From assembly GCA_963556195.1 (NCBI GenBank), contig OY744516.1, forward strand, positions 36,519,278 to 36,583,277: DNA of 64,000 nt, written 5' to 3'. Position 1 is the stretch's first letter; each line of letters starts with the position of its first letter. A program made the position numbers and the translations under genes. Origin of the DNA: Sepiola atlantica (Eukaryota; Mollusca; Cephalopoda; Sepiida; Sepiolidae). The notes beneath the pieces are model-generated. The model searched no databases. It was not told the origin of the DNA and saw only the letters and a list, made by a program, of their open reading frames with translations. Shown in pieces: positions 23,590-34,765 of the stretch.

Positions 23590-23880
23590 AAATGCCACTC
23601 GAGGATAAAGGTTAATTGATGGAATGATTGTGAGCCGAAAAATGAAGAATATTATGAGGGGAATAAAACTGATGAATGGAATAAACAAAATTTGATTTCG
23701 TACGTGAACGGTTTATCACAAGTATTTGTTTACATTGGCTTTTAAGACGACCATGTTGTAGTCTGCAGGAAACCAGTCTAGTTGTAATGTGTTCTACGGA
23801 CGGGAAGCCCTTGCAAAGAAAAATGGAAATTTCGTACATGGACTAAGAAAATATTTTTTTTCCGTTTCAGTTAAAAGACG
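23590..23880 (-). mobile_element. CR1/L2-like LINE 3' end
   Basis: On the minus strand the ORF2 tail (with the FHGP/YFP-type end and AVFKANVNK-like region) runs into a 3' UTR ending with the family signature, whose complement CCACTCGAGGATAA lies at 23,595-23,608. It resembles the copies at 34.8 and 37.7 kb. Confidence 0.5.
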
Positions 23881-23977
23881 AGTTCTTGCTGTAAATGTCT
23901 TACAAGGAGGAACTAAATATTCCATTATTCTTACAGTCGATTTTATCGCAAATTCCCAAAGAATTAAGCGATCAGAT

Positions 23978-24027
23978 TGAAGAAGAAGAAGAAGAAGAAG
24001 AAGAACAACAACAACAACAACAACAAC

Positions 24028-24120
<93 letters not shown>
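23978..24120 (+). repeat. Compound (GAA)n(CAA)n(TAA)n microsatellite
   Basis: Three trinucleotide arrays differing by one base follow each other and pass directly into the R4-like element at 24,121. The Lys and Asn runs encoded here are not protein. Confidence 0.95.
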
Positions 24121-25426
24121 TCCAGGTATGACAAGGACACAGACCAGAGACAAGAAAACCAGAGCGAAAACAGCAAACTGAAAAGATATAGAAAGAAATG
24201 GACCATGAAAGAGAACAGACTGGTGATGGAGTGCTATTATGAAAGTCGCTACCCTACAGAAAGAGGCTACCGAAAACGAATGAAACATCTCTGGGACATT
24301 GCTAGTGACTACCATACAACGGAACAAAGGATAGCTAATCAAGCAAGACAGATCCTCAAGCGAGGATGGTTCTCGGAGATGGAACTGACGGAAATCAGAC
24401 AGAAGGTTAATGGCGAAACGGAGCAAGTAACACCACCGAAGGAGAAACCACAGGAAGAGGACGGGCAAAACATACACACTGAAACTGAAGAGATTGAAGA
24501 CTACGGAATCACAGAACCAGGTGAGATAGAAGACTGCGGAACCACAGAACCTGCTGAGATAGAACTCAACGAAAAAGAAGCAAGTGAAGTGGAGAACATT
24601 AGACGATACATGTTAGAAAACAAAACAAAACTCCCATCTCTCAGGAATGAAGTAGCGAAGAAGTTACAAGCAGAAACAGAAAGAGTAAACAGACTCCTCA
24701 CACACATCCCAACAGAAACTATTACAGACCTAAACAACCTGATATATGCAGGGGCAAAATCGGTAAGTATGAAACTAAGAAACGAAGAGAATGGACAAAA
24801 GAAAGGACCGACAAAACCTGGATGGGAAATCAGACTGGAAACCCAGATCACCAAACTTCGGAAAGAAGCTAAAACCGTGAACAGAAGGAAGGAGGACATG
24901 AAACGATTAAGAAGTAAAAATGAGAAACACAAAGGAAAAACTAAATGAGAAACATGAAGAAATAAAACAAAGGATAGCAGCAATAGAAGGAAGACTGAGA
25001 CGATACAGGTACAAATCAAAACAGAGCAAACAGAACAGGACCTTTGAAAACAATGAAAGCCAGTTTTACAAAAACGTAAATGGAGAAAAAACAACGACAG
25101 AGAATACGAACCCAACAGAAACAAAACAATTCTGGAGCAAGATATGGGAAGAACCAAAAAAGCACAACAAGAATGCCCAATGGTTGAAAAACATGAAAGA
25201 TGAACTGCAGGAAATCGAAGAAGGAACCGAAACAGAAATCAACAAAGAAACAATCAAGAAAACCCTAAGAAAAATGGCAAACTGGAGAGCACCAGGCCAC
25301 GATGGAATACATGCATACTGGTTTAAAAAATTCACGACCCTGCATGAAAGACTAGCGCAGAAACTGAGTGGATGTATCCGCAAAACAGACGTACCAGAAT
25401 GGATGACGGAAGGAAGAACAACATAA
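24121..25426 (+). pseudogene. R4-like ORF, N-terminal part
   Basis: Frame one (to the stop at 24,946-24,948) begins without a clear initiation codon after the microsatellite and encodes KKWTMKENRLVMECYYESRY, a Myb-like or helical DNA-binding stretch, then an acidic Glu/Thr-rich segment and a coiled region. The reading shifts by one near 24,920-24,945 into a second frame (to 25,426) with RKMANWRAPGHDGIHAYWFK, the block before the reverse-transcriptase palm. A second shift lies near 25,425. Codon content is A-rich throughout, as in the rest of the element. A 5' truncation cannot be excluded. Confidence 0.7.
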
Positions 25427-27438
25427 TACAAAAAGACCCCAAAAAAGGAACGACCCCCAGCAACTACAGACCGATAACATGTCTACCAATAATGTGGAAA
25501 ATTCTCACAGCACAACTGAGAGAACAAATCTACCAATCCCTAGACAAACGTGGACTGCTCCCCGAGGAACAAAAAGGATGCCGGAAAGGACAAAGAGGGG
25601 CACATGATCTACTATACATTGATCAAAAGACCCTGAAGGAGGTGAAGAGCAGACAAAAGAACATAACCATGGCATGGATTGACTACAAGAAAGCCTACGA
25701 CAGGATCCCCCAAACATGGATAATTGAATGCTTAAAAATATACAAGATACCAGATATGATTATTAATCTCATCCAGAAAGCAATGGAAACATGGAGACTA
25801 AAACTGACAGCCGGAGGACAATATCTGTCTGAGATAAAAATACAGAGAGGCATTTTTCAAGGAGACTCTCTATCACCACTATTGTTTATAATAGCCATGA
25901 TGCCACTCAACTACATACTCAGAAAGTGTGATGCCGGATACAGGTTTACGGATACAGAACAAAGAATAAACCACCTGATGTACATGGATGATCTGAAACT
26001 GTTTGCAAAAAACAAAAAAGAACTGGAAAAGCTGATAAATACAACCAGGATATTCAGCCAGGATATCCAAATGGAGTTTGGAATAGAAAAATGTGCACTG
26101 CTAGAGATCAAAAGAGGAAAACTGGAGACGACAGAATGCATAGAACTCCCCAACCAAGAGGAGATGAGGGCGCTAGGAGAACAAGATAGTTATAAATACC
26201 TGGGAGTTCTGGAAGCAGACACAATCAAATATACAGAAATGAAAGAGAAGATTGGAAAAGAATATCTACGAAGAACAAGGAAACTCTTAGAAACTAAACT
26301 ATATAGCAGAAACCTAGTAAAAGGGATAAACACATGGGCTGTATCACTAATAAGATACTCTGGACCATTCATAGGCTGGACCAAAGAAGAACTCAGGCAC
26401 CTTGACCAAAGGACTAGAAAACTAATGACTATGCACAATGCATTGCACCCAAAAGACGATACGGACAGACTCTACATGAAAAGAAATGAAGGAGGTAGAG
26501 GACTGGTAAGTATAGAAGACTGTGTGGAAGACACCAAAAAAGAGCTGGAGAAATATGTAACCCAGAACACGGAAAGACTGATCACCACAGCAAGAGACAC
26601 CAGCCCAACAAACAACTCCGGAAGCACTGAACCCAGAAACAAAAAGACAAGAAAGGAAAAGTGGGAAGAAAAACAACTACATGGACGCTTTATAAGACTC
26701 ACAAGCGATGAAGCCAATGAAAACAGCTGGGCATGGCTAAGAAAAGGACACTTGAACAGAGAAACGGAATCTCTGCTGACGGCCGCACAGAACAATGCGA
26801 TTAGGACAAACTTTATTAAAGCAAAGATAGATAAAACCCAGGAAAACAGCAAATGCCGATTGTGTGGACAAAGAGACGAAACGATAACTCATATAATAAG
26901 TGAATGCAGCAAGCTAGTACAAAGGGAATACAAGAACAGACATGACAGCGTGGGGAAAGTAGTACACCGGGAAATGTGAAAACAACTGAATTTCGTATAT
27001 GCAAAAAAACGGTACAAACACAAACCAGAAACTGTACTAGAAAACGAAAAACACAAAATCATATGGGATATGAATGTACAAACAGACAAACCCATAACAG
27101 CAAGGAGACCGGATATGATAATAATCAACAAGAAAGAAAAATCCTGCAAAATCGTAGACTTTGCCGTTCCAGCAGACCACAGAGTGAAGATCAAAGAGAC
27201 GGAAAAAAGAAGCAAATATACTGAACTTGCCAGAGAATTGAAAGGAATATGGAACATGAAGAAAGTCTGTATAACACCAATAATCATAGGAGCACTAGGA
27301 ACAGTCCCCCAAAACATGGAGAAAAGACTAGGAGAAATAGGAATCAAAGTGATAACTGAGACTATACAAAGGACAGTAATGATCAAAACAGCTACAATCC
27401 TGAGAAATGTCCTCGAATGCGGAAACCAACCCACATAA
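25372..27438 (+). pseudogene. R4-like ORF, reverse transcriptase and restriction-like endonuclease
   Basis: The frame is open to a TGA at 26,977-26,979 and then continues in the same frame to 27,438, so a single stop interrupts it. Reverse-transcriptase blocks are intact: PSNYRPITCLPIMWKI, AWIDYKKAYDRIP (domain A, about 25,674-25,712), IFQGDSLSPLLFI (domain B), YMDDLKLFA (domain C with catalytic DD, about 25,981-26,007) and YKYLGV. Further on come RNEGGRGL, a zinc knuckle CRLCGQRDETITHIISEC (about 26,853-26,906) and, past the stop, RRPDMIIINKKEKSCKIVDF, carrying the PD and D-type residues of the restriction-like endonuclease (about 27,103-27,162). Frame continuity indicates a fairly recent insertion. 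Confidence 0.85.
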
Positions 27439-27946
27439 ACAACGAATGGGAACAAACACATGGAAGCACAAGACAACAGAACCGGGGAAAATACAACCGC
27501 ACGAGAGAGGCGCAAGCATAGGCTGACGCCACGAAAATTATGGACAGAGGGTCGAGGAGGGAAAGCGCAAACCAGACCTCCACTGGAAGAGCGCGGACAG
27601 TTCTTGGACCTTGGGGAGGCTAGTTGCCACTCGGGCCCCAGAGGGGACCAGTGGCCCTTATCAGCGGGAAATCGGTGGTAGGTGGCTGTTGCGATACCGC
27701 AAGGTCATCAGCGGTGATGAACCAAAAGAGGTGGAGCATACTGGAAGTCTGAGGAGACTTGTTGTCACTCAGACTCCAGGGAATACCACAGGTTGTTGGC
27801 AGTGGGCGATCACTGACGATGACCAGTGTGATAACTCCTAGTGAGTAAATAATAATAATCATTTCATTCCTCGTCAAATTGTCTACGAGAAAAGTTGTGT
27901 TTAGTCTGGTTATATGATTTGATTATCTATTATTGATGGAGATTTG

Positions 27947-28222
27947 TGTTAAGTTTAATGAATGTTTACTAGGGTTGGTTGAATCATCTATTATTGGATG
28001 TGGAAGCAAAATGAAATACGAAATCACATCAAATCTATGCACGTGTGATCTGATCCAAATTTATTCTGAAACTAAAAACGGTTATAAAATGTTGGCGCTA
28101 AAAAGGAAAAATATAAACAGTATCAGCAATAACGGCGGTCCCTTATACGCCCACACACGCATAGCACGGCCATAGATAGAACCAGCAGGTTCCAACTTAC
28201 ACACTTACACAAAGAAATATCA
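27947..28222 (-). repeat. Copia 3' LTR (left)
   Basis: It matches the right LTR over GGATGTGGAAG-AAAATGAAAT, TCAAAATTTATTCTG-like and CGGCGGTC blocks. On the minus strand a purine-rich tract AAGGGCGGGGG lies directly before it (28,223-28,233), as expected for a polypurine tract. A second partial copy of the LTR and tract lies at about 29,024-29,125, beyond the SINEs. Confidence 0.6.
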
Positions 28223-28313
28223 CCCCCGCCCTTAAGTCGGAGTTATCAGCAATAACGGTGGTCCCTATCGCATTCCAAAATGATTTAGTCTGCGAAAGTT
28301 GGCTGATGATTGC

Positions 28314-29013
28314 ATCGCCTCTCGGCCTTTTGGTTAGGAAGAAAGTGTAGTATCTGTTCCGATGGATACTGCACCCTATAGACCGGTGTCGTCTTGTCCT
28401 TCGGGGCTTGATTCCGCCGGTCTGTGGGTTTGTCCTGTGCAGTTCTAGGAGGTGCACTCTCCCAGGCTTTGCCTCCCCTCTTTGGGGAGGAGTAAGTTTA
28501 TTGCTTACTGCCTGAGGCGCCCCTACCGGGGAATGCCGACGGGCTGCCAACGCAATTTTTAATGGCCAGAGTGCTCACCTTCTCGGGCGCTAGCTTTTCA
28601 AGTCCCACTTTCCCGACCCGACCTTGGGTCACATCTTACCTTGTGGGAGTAAGATAAAAGTGGCCTTGTGCCTAACCTCCTGGGAAGGTAAATAAATTGC
28701 ATCGTCTAAATACCAGTCGAGAATACGTTTTTTGGCAATTAGTCCAACAAAGACTGGGAATTTCGATGGCCTTTATCTGTCGGATTGAGGTATTACGATT
28801 TGGATAGTCCATGGTGGTCCATCCTACTAGGCCTTGCCTTCCTTCTTTGTGGGGTGTTGGTTTATTGCCAATTTCCCGAGGCGCCCCTACAGGTGCATGC
28901 CGACAGAGCTTCCCGGGCTATTTTTAAAGACCAGCCTGGCTCTTCCGCTGGGGTGCTGGCTTTTCTCCCACCTTCCAGCCTTGTGCCATCTCTTCCTGCC
29001 GTAGTAAGGAAGT
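28314..29013 (+). mobile_element. U2 snRNA-headed SINE joined to a type II SINE
   Basis: The first 46 bp (28,314-28,359) match the 5' end of U2 snRNA: ATCGCCTCTCGGCCTTTTGG, then GTGTAGTATCTGTTC, with few differences. A body follows with GCCGGTCTGTGGG, the hairpin GCCTCCCCTCTTTGGGG, GAATGCCGACGGG, CAATTTTTAATGGCCAGAGT and a tail with AAGATAAAAGTGGCCTTGTG. A second unit from about 28,690 has the type II head (ACCAGTCGAG) and a diverged body. A functional U2 gene is excluded because only the first quarter is present. Confidence 0.75.
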
Positions 29014-29125
29014 AAATGAAGCGACCCCTTATACGCCCACACACGCATATAGCGTGGTCATATATACAAGCAGCAGCTTTCGACTTACACACGCACACCA
29101 AGAAATATCCCCTCTGCCCTTTATT

Positions 29126-29737
29126 CGGTTGCCCATCTTCAGTTAGAATACAGTAAAAAAAACAACTTTCAAATAAACATATTATCCTATTATTCCATTA
29201 AAATGTTTCAATTTAATTTTGTTCATTGACTTTGTAAACATATATGCAATGTTCTCATTTGTACGGTATATAATAGAGAGATAAATTGTCACTTAGTATC
29301 TGTGACCATATATAATAATATTTTACATTTATATGCTTAGAACTTTGATGATAAACTGGATTTTAGTTAATTCGATAGCGCCTTGATTATCGGTATATCA
29401 TTTCTTTTTCATTTTTAATGTCTGAATATAATCGTTTTAAGAAATGTGCTTTCTGCATTGCGTTACACATGGCCGTCTATTCTGCCTGGCACGTTGATAA
29501 CGCGACAGTTTGCTGTTTTCTGGATGTCCATGATATTAATAAACCATTACTATTCAATTTGTAACAATATCCAGAAATACGTTTTCTATCTTCTGAATCA
29601 GCCCAATCTTAATCACAAAATCCGATCACATTTAAGTTGTCTTTACATTTCTCATGTTAGATATGATCAAGAGTTCCCTTAAGTCTGTATATCTTAAAAC
29701 GAATTTATTTACTATTGTATTATATTTTTTGAGAAAA
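29126..29737. other. AT-rich internal sequence of the Copia region
   Basis: No motif recognised. It could be decayed pol, since it lies between the 3' LTR remains and the reverse-transcriptase piece. Confidence 0.4.
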
Positions 29738-30960
29738 CCATAACGACGGGGTTTTTTTTTTAAATAAATAATATTTATTTTAAGATTAAAATAAATATTA
29801 TTTTGAAAATTAAATTTTTCCTTGTCAAAGCAAAGTGTTTTTTCTTTTTCCTTTTTATCGTCCGATGGCAGTGGGCTTCTTGGCTTGAGAAAAGCAGTCC
29901 TTTTATGTCTGCATTAGCACGGTTACGCTAGTTTGAATCAGTAGAGGTGTAGACATATTTTTTTTATAAAAATTGTTTCATAATAGTATCATTTTTTTTA
30001 GAAAACCATAACAGTGTGTCTTGTTTAAATAAATAAAATTTATTTTAATCTGAGCTTTCGAAAATTACATTTTTTTTTCGTTTTCCTTTTGTCGTCCGAT
30101 GGCAGTGGTTGGAGTAAAACAGTCCCTTAACGTCTGTATTAGCGCGGTTTCACTAGTTTGAATCAGTAGAGGTGTAGACATATTTTTTTATAAAACATTG
30201 TTTCGTAATAGTATCATTTTTTTTTAGATAACCATGACAATGTGTTTTATTAAATAAATAAAATTTATTTTAATCTGAGCTTTCGAAAATTAAATTTTTT
30301 CTCTATCAAAGCAAAGTTTGTGTTTTTTAATCTTCCGATGGCAGTGGACTTCTTGGTTGGAGAAAAACATTCACTTTATGTATGTACAGGGTGGGCCAAA
30401 ATAAGGGTCCTATCTTTAAATTTGAATAACTTGAATTTGAATAACTTCCACAAAATAAAAGTTAAACTCACCAAACTTTATGTGTGTGTAGACTGACCCT
30501 TCCGAGATTTTTTGAAATAAACAAAACAAATTTTAGCCGAAAAACACTTCTTAAAACTTACAAAAACTAAAGTATTGTTTTTTACACTGTTTTGAGTTTT
30601 TTAAGCAAAAATAATGTTTTCTAAATGAGGGTACGTTCCTTAGGGCTAATACGGCTCATGCTTGCTTCGGAAGGGGTCCTTTACTTATTCTAAAAAAAAA
30701 AAATTTTTAAATCAATAAATAAAAAAGTTATGAATTTTTAAAAATAGGACCCTTATTTTTGCCCACCCTGTATTAGCGCGGTTTCACTCGTTTGAATCAG
30801 TAGAGGTGTAAACATATCTTTTAATAAAAAATTGTTTCGAAATAGTATCATATTTTTTTGAGAAAACAATAACAATGTGTCTTTTTTAAATAAATAAAAT
30901 TTATTTTAATCTAAGCTTTCGAAAATTAAAATTGTCCTTGTCAAAAAATATTGTGATAAC
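29738..30960 (+). repeat. Tandem array of ~230-265-bp units
   Basis: Three and a half units start at about 29,738, 30,004, 30,229 and 30,865. Each has AAATAAATAAAATTTATTTT, CCGATGGCAGTGG, and TTTGAATCAGTAGAGGTGTA. The third is split by a MITE. No coding function is seen. Confidence 0.8.
30387..30770. mobile_element. Tc1/mariner-type MITE with TA target duplication
   Basis: The 384-bp element has inverted ends CAGGGTGGGC..., about 45 bp long with few mismatches, and is flanked by TA (30,385-30,386 and 30,771-30,772). The neighbouring tandem units show the empty site TGTCTGTATTAGCGCGG, which confirms both edges. It has no coding capacity. Confidence 0.85.
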
Positions 30961-31016
30961 TAAGTAACTACATAATACACATCAGCTGTCGTACATGTCA
31001 TTGCGTAAATAAAACT

Positions 31017-31406
31017 TCAAATGATTTCTCTGTATATTTTGTTATCCGATAATTGTTTTGAATATGAATTTTCTTTATTACAATTTAGATCACATGGTAT
31101 TAATTTAAGATTACAATCGTTCATTTTGAATCTGTTCAAAACTTTTTCTAAATATTTTGTTTGACTCATTTTAACGACGCCTTTACTGAATTGAAATTCT
31201 ATACCTAGAAAATAGGATAATTGACCACGATCTTTCATTCTGAAATTTCGAGATGGATTACTTTTTATGTTATTAATACTTCTTAAATCTGAAGCTGCAA
31301 TGATTAAATCATCCACCCAAGCTATTATAATTATTTTTGAATTGTTTTGAGTTCTAACACATGCACAATAATTGTTTAGACATTGTTTCCAATTTTGGTC
31401 TGTCAA
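31017..31406 (-). pseudogene. Copia reverse transcriptase fragment
   Basis: The open frame encodes WVDDLIIAAS, the catalytic VDD block of Copia reverse transcriptases, then MKDRGQLSYFLGIEF, VKMSQTKYLEKVLNRF and MNDCNLKLIPCD, all in the family's usual order. About 130 of the roughly 250 residues of the domain are present. The N-terminal palm and the following RNase H are missing or decayed. Confidence 0.85.
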
Positions 31407-32569
31407 GTATTTATGTATTAAATTGTATCAATTTTTTCCACTTTATTTTCGTCCATATGAATATTTCTTTAATTTGTAAACAAGTCTCTCACTTTGATTA
31501 TTTGTTTATATCAAGCAAGAAAGCATCCCATTATATAGACGAAAGAGTGTTCTTCAATGTCGTATTTTAACATTTTTAATGTTCTTTTAGTTTTCCATAA
31601 AAGTCTACGTGTATTTAATTATTAAGTGTCTCTCTTTCTTTTTGATATACATATAAAAATCTTATTTATCATGAGCAAATGTTATTTAAACATCAGATGT
31701 TTATTTCTATTATTATAATGAGCTTACAAGTTTTTTCCTTCTGCTTTGCTCTGCCCGAGGAAGTCTTTTTTTTTTTTTTACTTTTCGGTTGATATTATAT
31801 CTTCCGTTTTCTTTTTAAAAATATTTTTCTCAGCTTTATCTGATATCTCAGATTTTTTTTTTTACTTTTCGGTTGATATTATATCTTCCGTTTTCTTTTT
31901 AAAAATATTTTTCTCAGCTTTATCTGATATCTCAGATTTTTTCCTTCGCCTGTTCAGCATTTTCACTTTCTGCCATAGAAATGTTTCATTTCTTCTATAT
32001 TTTTAGCCAAAATTACTGATCTTTAACCAATTTGTCGGTTTCTTATAAACGCACCATTCATTTTACAAAGTGATTTTACTACACTTGTTTTGTCTGCATA
32101 TTTGATTTAATACAGTTGAGAAAAAAAAAATCCCTTCTTTATGGTTTTGACGCCATTAAAAAAAACTATAATTTCCGGCGCTTTTCAATGTTGCATGTAT
32201 TTCCATCCGGGGTTTTGAATTCGGCGAAAAATAAATTGAAGCGCCGTTTTCTGTTACCGATTGTACAGAAAAATATTTTGTTTATAAGAAGGAATATACA
32301 ATGCATTTTGTAAGAGAATCCTGTATTCATTATTACCTTCATTTGTTAAGAAAAATTTCGGCGTCTTCTTTTTGCTTCGACAAGACCAATTGAACGACTC
32401 CCAACGGTCGGTTCAATAGTATGTTCGACTCATCAAAACGTATGTCTATTCTAATAAATTTCGATTTATCAGCAATTATATTAACAGTTGCTACACAGTT
32501 CACAAGTATGTCATACTTTTTTTCAAAAGGATTTTCAGGGGTACTTACTGCGAATAAAAGAATTATTTT
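31407..32569. other. Decayed Copia interior, with an exact 84-bp tandem duplication
   Basis: Two copies of an 84-bp block, 31,768-31,851 and 31,852-31,935, appear identical (each with ACTTTTCGGTTGATATTATA). On the minus strand it reads as a Lys/Glu-rich segment with ISDKAEKNIFKKKTEDIIS, possibly from the region between integrase and reverse transcriptase. The remainder is AT-rich without recognised domains. Confidence 0.55.
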
Positions 32570-33375
32570 CTTTTATGTCCTTCGGTGAGTTAATTGTGTT
32601 TTCTCTCCTGCAGTAGTTCGTATCGTGAGTCTCATTTCGGCAGTTTTCACACAAACATTTTTTTTTCTGCAATAATTCGTATTATGAGTTTCTGATCGGC
32701 AGTTTTCACACCGTCGTTTTTTCGTTCGTGATGCGTGTGTATTTTTGCATTCAAAGCTTTTATGTCTGGTTCTACCACAATTATAGCGTTTTTTCATTTT
32801 TTAGACTGTACGAATATTTTCATATAATCGTAACCACCTGTATTTTGTTTTCGACATTTTTCTGTGTCTTCATAACTTACCAGGGAACACTAAATTGGGG
32901 GTCCTCTTTTCGTTGCGTTATTACTGATGACAAGGTCTTAAAATCCTTCAGTAGTCCTTTCAGGGCCATCGCAATCAGTAAACTGTCTGCTATGTTTTTC
33001 CCCAGTGTTTTAAGTGACGCGGCTGTGTTTTCAGCTCTGATAATGTAGTCAGTGATGGATTCATCCGATGTCACCATAAGTGACGTGAGTTCTGTGTGTA
33101 ACGCGATAATTCTGGGTTTGCTGTTTCCGATATAATAATTTCTCAATATTTCCATCGCAAATTTCCCACCATTCCTTGCGTCACTCACTATCAACGAGAT
33201 ACTTTTATCGTCCAAGAACTTTACCAAAATTGCAAAAATCTCGACATTTCTTTCATGGTATGTTCCGTCTTCAACGTCTATATTTGATTCAACAATCTAC
33301 AACAATTTGGGACATCGAGGATATGATAAAATCTTTATCTCCCATGATTCAAAGTTTTGTTTTTCTCCATTGATA
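32570..33375 (-). pseudogene. Copia gag with zinc knuckles
   Basis: On the minus strand the gag core is visible: LDDKSISLIVSDA, YYIGNSKPRIIALHTEL, ESITDYIIRAE, and SLLIAMALKGLLKDFKTLSS (33,227-32,877). Downstream frames contain YNCGRTRHKSFEC (C-x2-C-x4-H-x4-C type, first Cys read as Tyr in the frame), CENCRSETHNTNYC and a frameshifted third copy. Several frame changes separate the parts. It is the 5' part of the same element as the reverse-transcriptase piece. Confidence 0.75.
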
Positions 33376-33404
33376 TAAAGTCGATACCGACTGGGCGCAT
33401 AACC

Positions 33405-33700
33405 TGTTAAGTTTTATGACTATCCACTATGATTTGTTGAATCATTCATTGTTGGATGTGGAAGTAAAATGAAATACGAAATTAAATCAAATAAACGAAA
33501 ACATCAAAGCATGTGTGAACTAATCAAAATTTATTCTGGAAAAAAAAACAGCAACAAAATTATGGCCGTGATAGAGGAAAATATTAACAACATCAACAAT
33601 AACGGCGGTCATAGCGCACAACGGCGCACGCACACATAGCACGGTTATAGACAGAAGCAGCAGGTTCTGACTTGCAAACGCACACAAAGAAACATCAACA
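33405..33700 (-). repeat. Copia 5' LTR (right)
   Basis: On the minus strand it runs from TGTTGATGTTTC to CTTAACA and is followed immediately by the putative tRNA-Met-type primer site. It is 296 bp, against 276 bp for the left LTR. Confidence 0.6.
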
Positions 33701-33974
33701 TGATAGCTGTCTTTCTGACACCGACACTGTACTATTACTTCTAATAATTGTACTATTATACTATATTTAAATGCTCAATTTAGTTTATTATACTATTTCA
33801 GACTAATTTACTCTCTTTCAATGCCTAATTCAAGGGGGTAGTGTAGTATATGTTCTGTTGCCATGAGACCATGTTCTTTCGTCATGATACAATCATCACA
33901 GGATAGCAAAAATATGCGACCGGAGGGAGCATATATTTTCTAGTAAAAATAATAAAATAAAACGTCGTTTTTGA
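33701..33974. repeat. Short sequence with one unit of the U2-related satellite
   Basis: At about 33,835-33,895 the + strand reads GGTAGTGTAGTATATGTTCT followed by GTTGCCATGAGACCAT, one unit of the satellite found at 7.9-8.6 kb. Confidence 0.5.
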
Positions 33975-34250
33975 GGTTGTTTGCACAGTTCTCAGGGAAC
34001 TATCTTCAGACCCATTCGGGTTTTCTATTCCTTTTGGGTCTATTTTGCTGCATTCTCTTATAATGTGATACAATGTTTCGTCTTTTTGTTCGCAGAGTCT
34101 ACATTTACTGTTTTCCTGGGCCTTGTTTAACTTAGCTTCCATCTATTTCGTTCTCATCGCGTTGTTTTCTGCGATTCTCGGTCGCGATTCCGTTTCTCTT
34201 TTCAAGTGTCCTTATTATGTCTCGGTGCAATGCGCCTTTACTGTATATGG
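33975..34250 (-). mobile_element. R4-like LINE fragment
   Basis: The minus strand encodes HLKRETES near 34,200, then AKLNKAQENSKCRLCEQKDE with the knuckle C-x2-C...H-x4-C, equivalent to about 26,745-26,910 of the better copy. It is frame-broken at both sides. Confidence 0.7.
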
Positions 34251-34765
34251 ATGTCTGATGCGAACGCAGTTTCTCGATATTATTGTAATAAACCTGTAAT
34301 GACAAACGAGACTTCAGAAGACGTGCAAACGTTTTATTCTGTTCTGAATAACTGATACACGTGGAGTGAGATTTTATATTTTCGTACTTAACTACAGAGT
34401 TCTCTCCCGAAAAGAGGAAATCAGAAAATAAGGGAGGTTACTCTTGATTACTTATTAGAAAAAATGACAGAGTTTTCGTTTCAAGTTTATCATCGGACGG
34501 ACAGACAGAGACACGGCAAATATAGTATACATTTATTTCCACACTCCTTGATCCGCTTCGTGATGCATCGACTTTTCTTTGTGTCCTTCCTGTTAAAACA
34601 AGTCACGCAATAATATCATTTCGGTGCCATTTTGTACTTTCCGTTTTTTTCCACGGGCAGAACCACGTGATGAGAAAAACGAAAAAAAACAAACAATAAA
34701 ACCAAACGAATCCGTCAAGAAACACAAAAAGCTTCTAATAGATATTAATGTTTTTTTATATACTA
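34251..34765. other. Unassigned sequence
   Basis: No gene recognised. An open frame at 34,624-34,920 overlaps the LINE end and is not convincing. Confidence 0.45.

Larger units (their letters stand above)
24121..27857 (+). mobile_element. R4/Dong-like non-LTR retrotransposon, nearly full length
   Basis: One long coding region, broken by two frameshifts and one stop, encodes an N-terminal charged region, reverse transcriptase, a CCHC knuckle and a C-terminal restriction-like endonuclease, the order of R2/R4-type elements. A 3' UTR of about 400 bp (27,439-27,846) ends in GTGAGTAAATAATAATAAT. The 5' edge abuts a (TAA)n array. Bombyx Dong is known to insert into TAA repeats, and the second copy here at 17.4 kb is flanked on both sides by such arrays, so target preference for TAA repeats is likely. 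Confidence 0.8.
27947..33700 (-). mobile_element. Ty1/Copia-like LTR retrotransposon, decayed, with nested insertions
   Basis: LTR-like ends at 27,947-28,222 and 33,405-33,700 begin TGTTAAG on the + strand. Inside the right LTR, read on the minus strand, comes GGTTATGCGCCCAGTCGG, close to the primer site of Drosophila copia, which pairs with an internal part of initiator tRNA-Met. Gag lies at 32.6-33.4 kb and a reverse-transcriptase piece at 31.0-31.4 kb, both minus strand. Protease and integrase were not recognised. SINEs, a tandem array and a MITE sit in the 3' half. No matching target duplication was found at the outer ends. Confidence 0.6.

Noticed and set aside
24501..27515. Long minus-strand frames opposite the R4-like element
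   Set aside because: They are shadows caused by the A-rich composition of the + strand coding region and read as hydrophobic Phe/Leu/Ser/Cys strings.
28314..28359. Functional U2 snRNA gene
   Set aside because: Only the first 46 of about 190 nucleotides are present, fused to SINE sequence.
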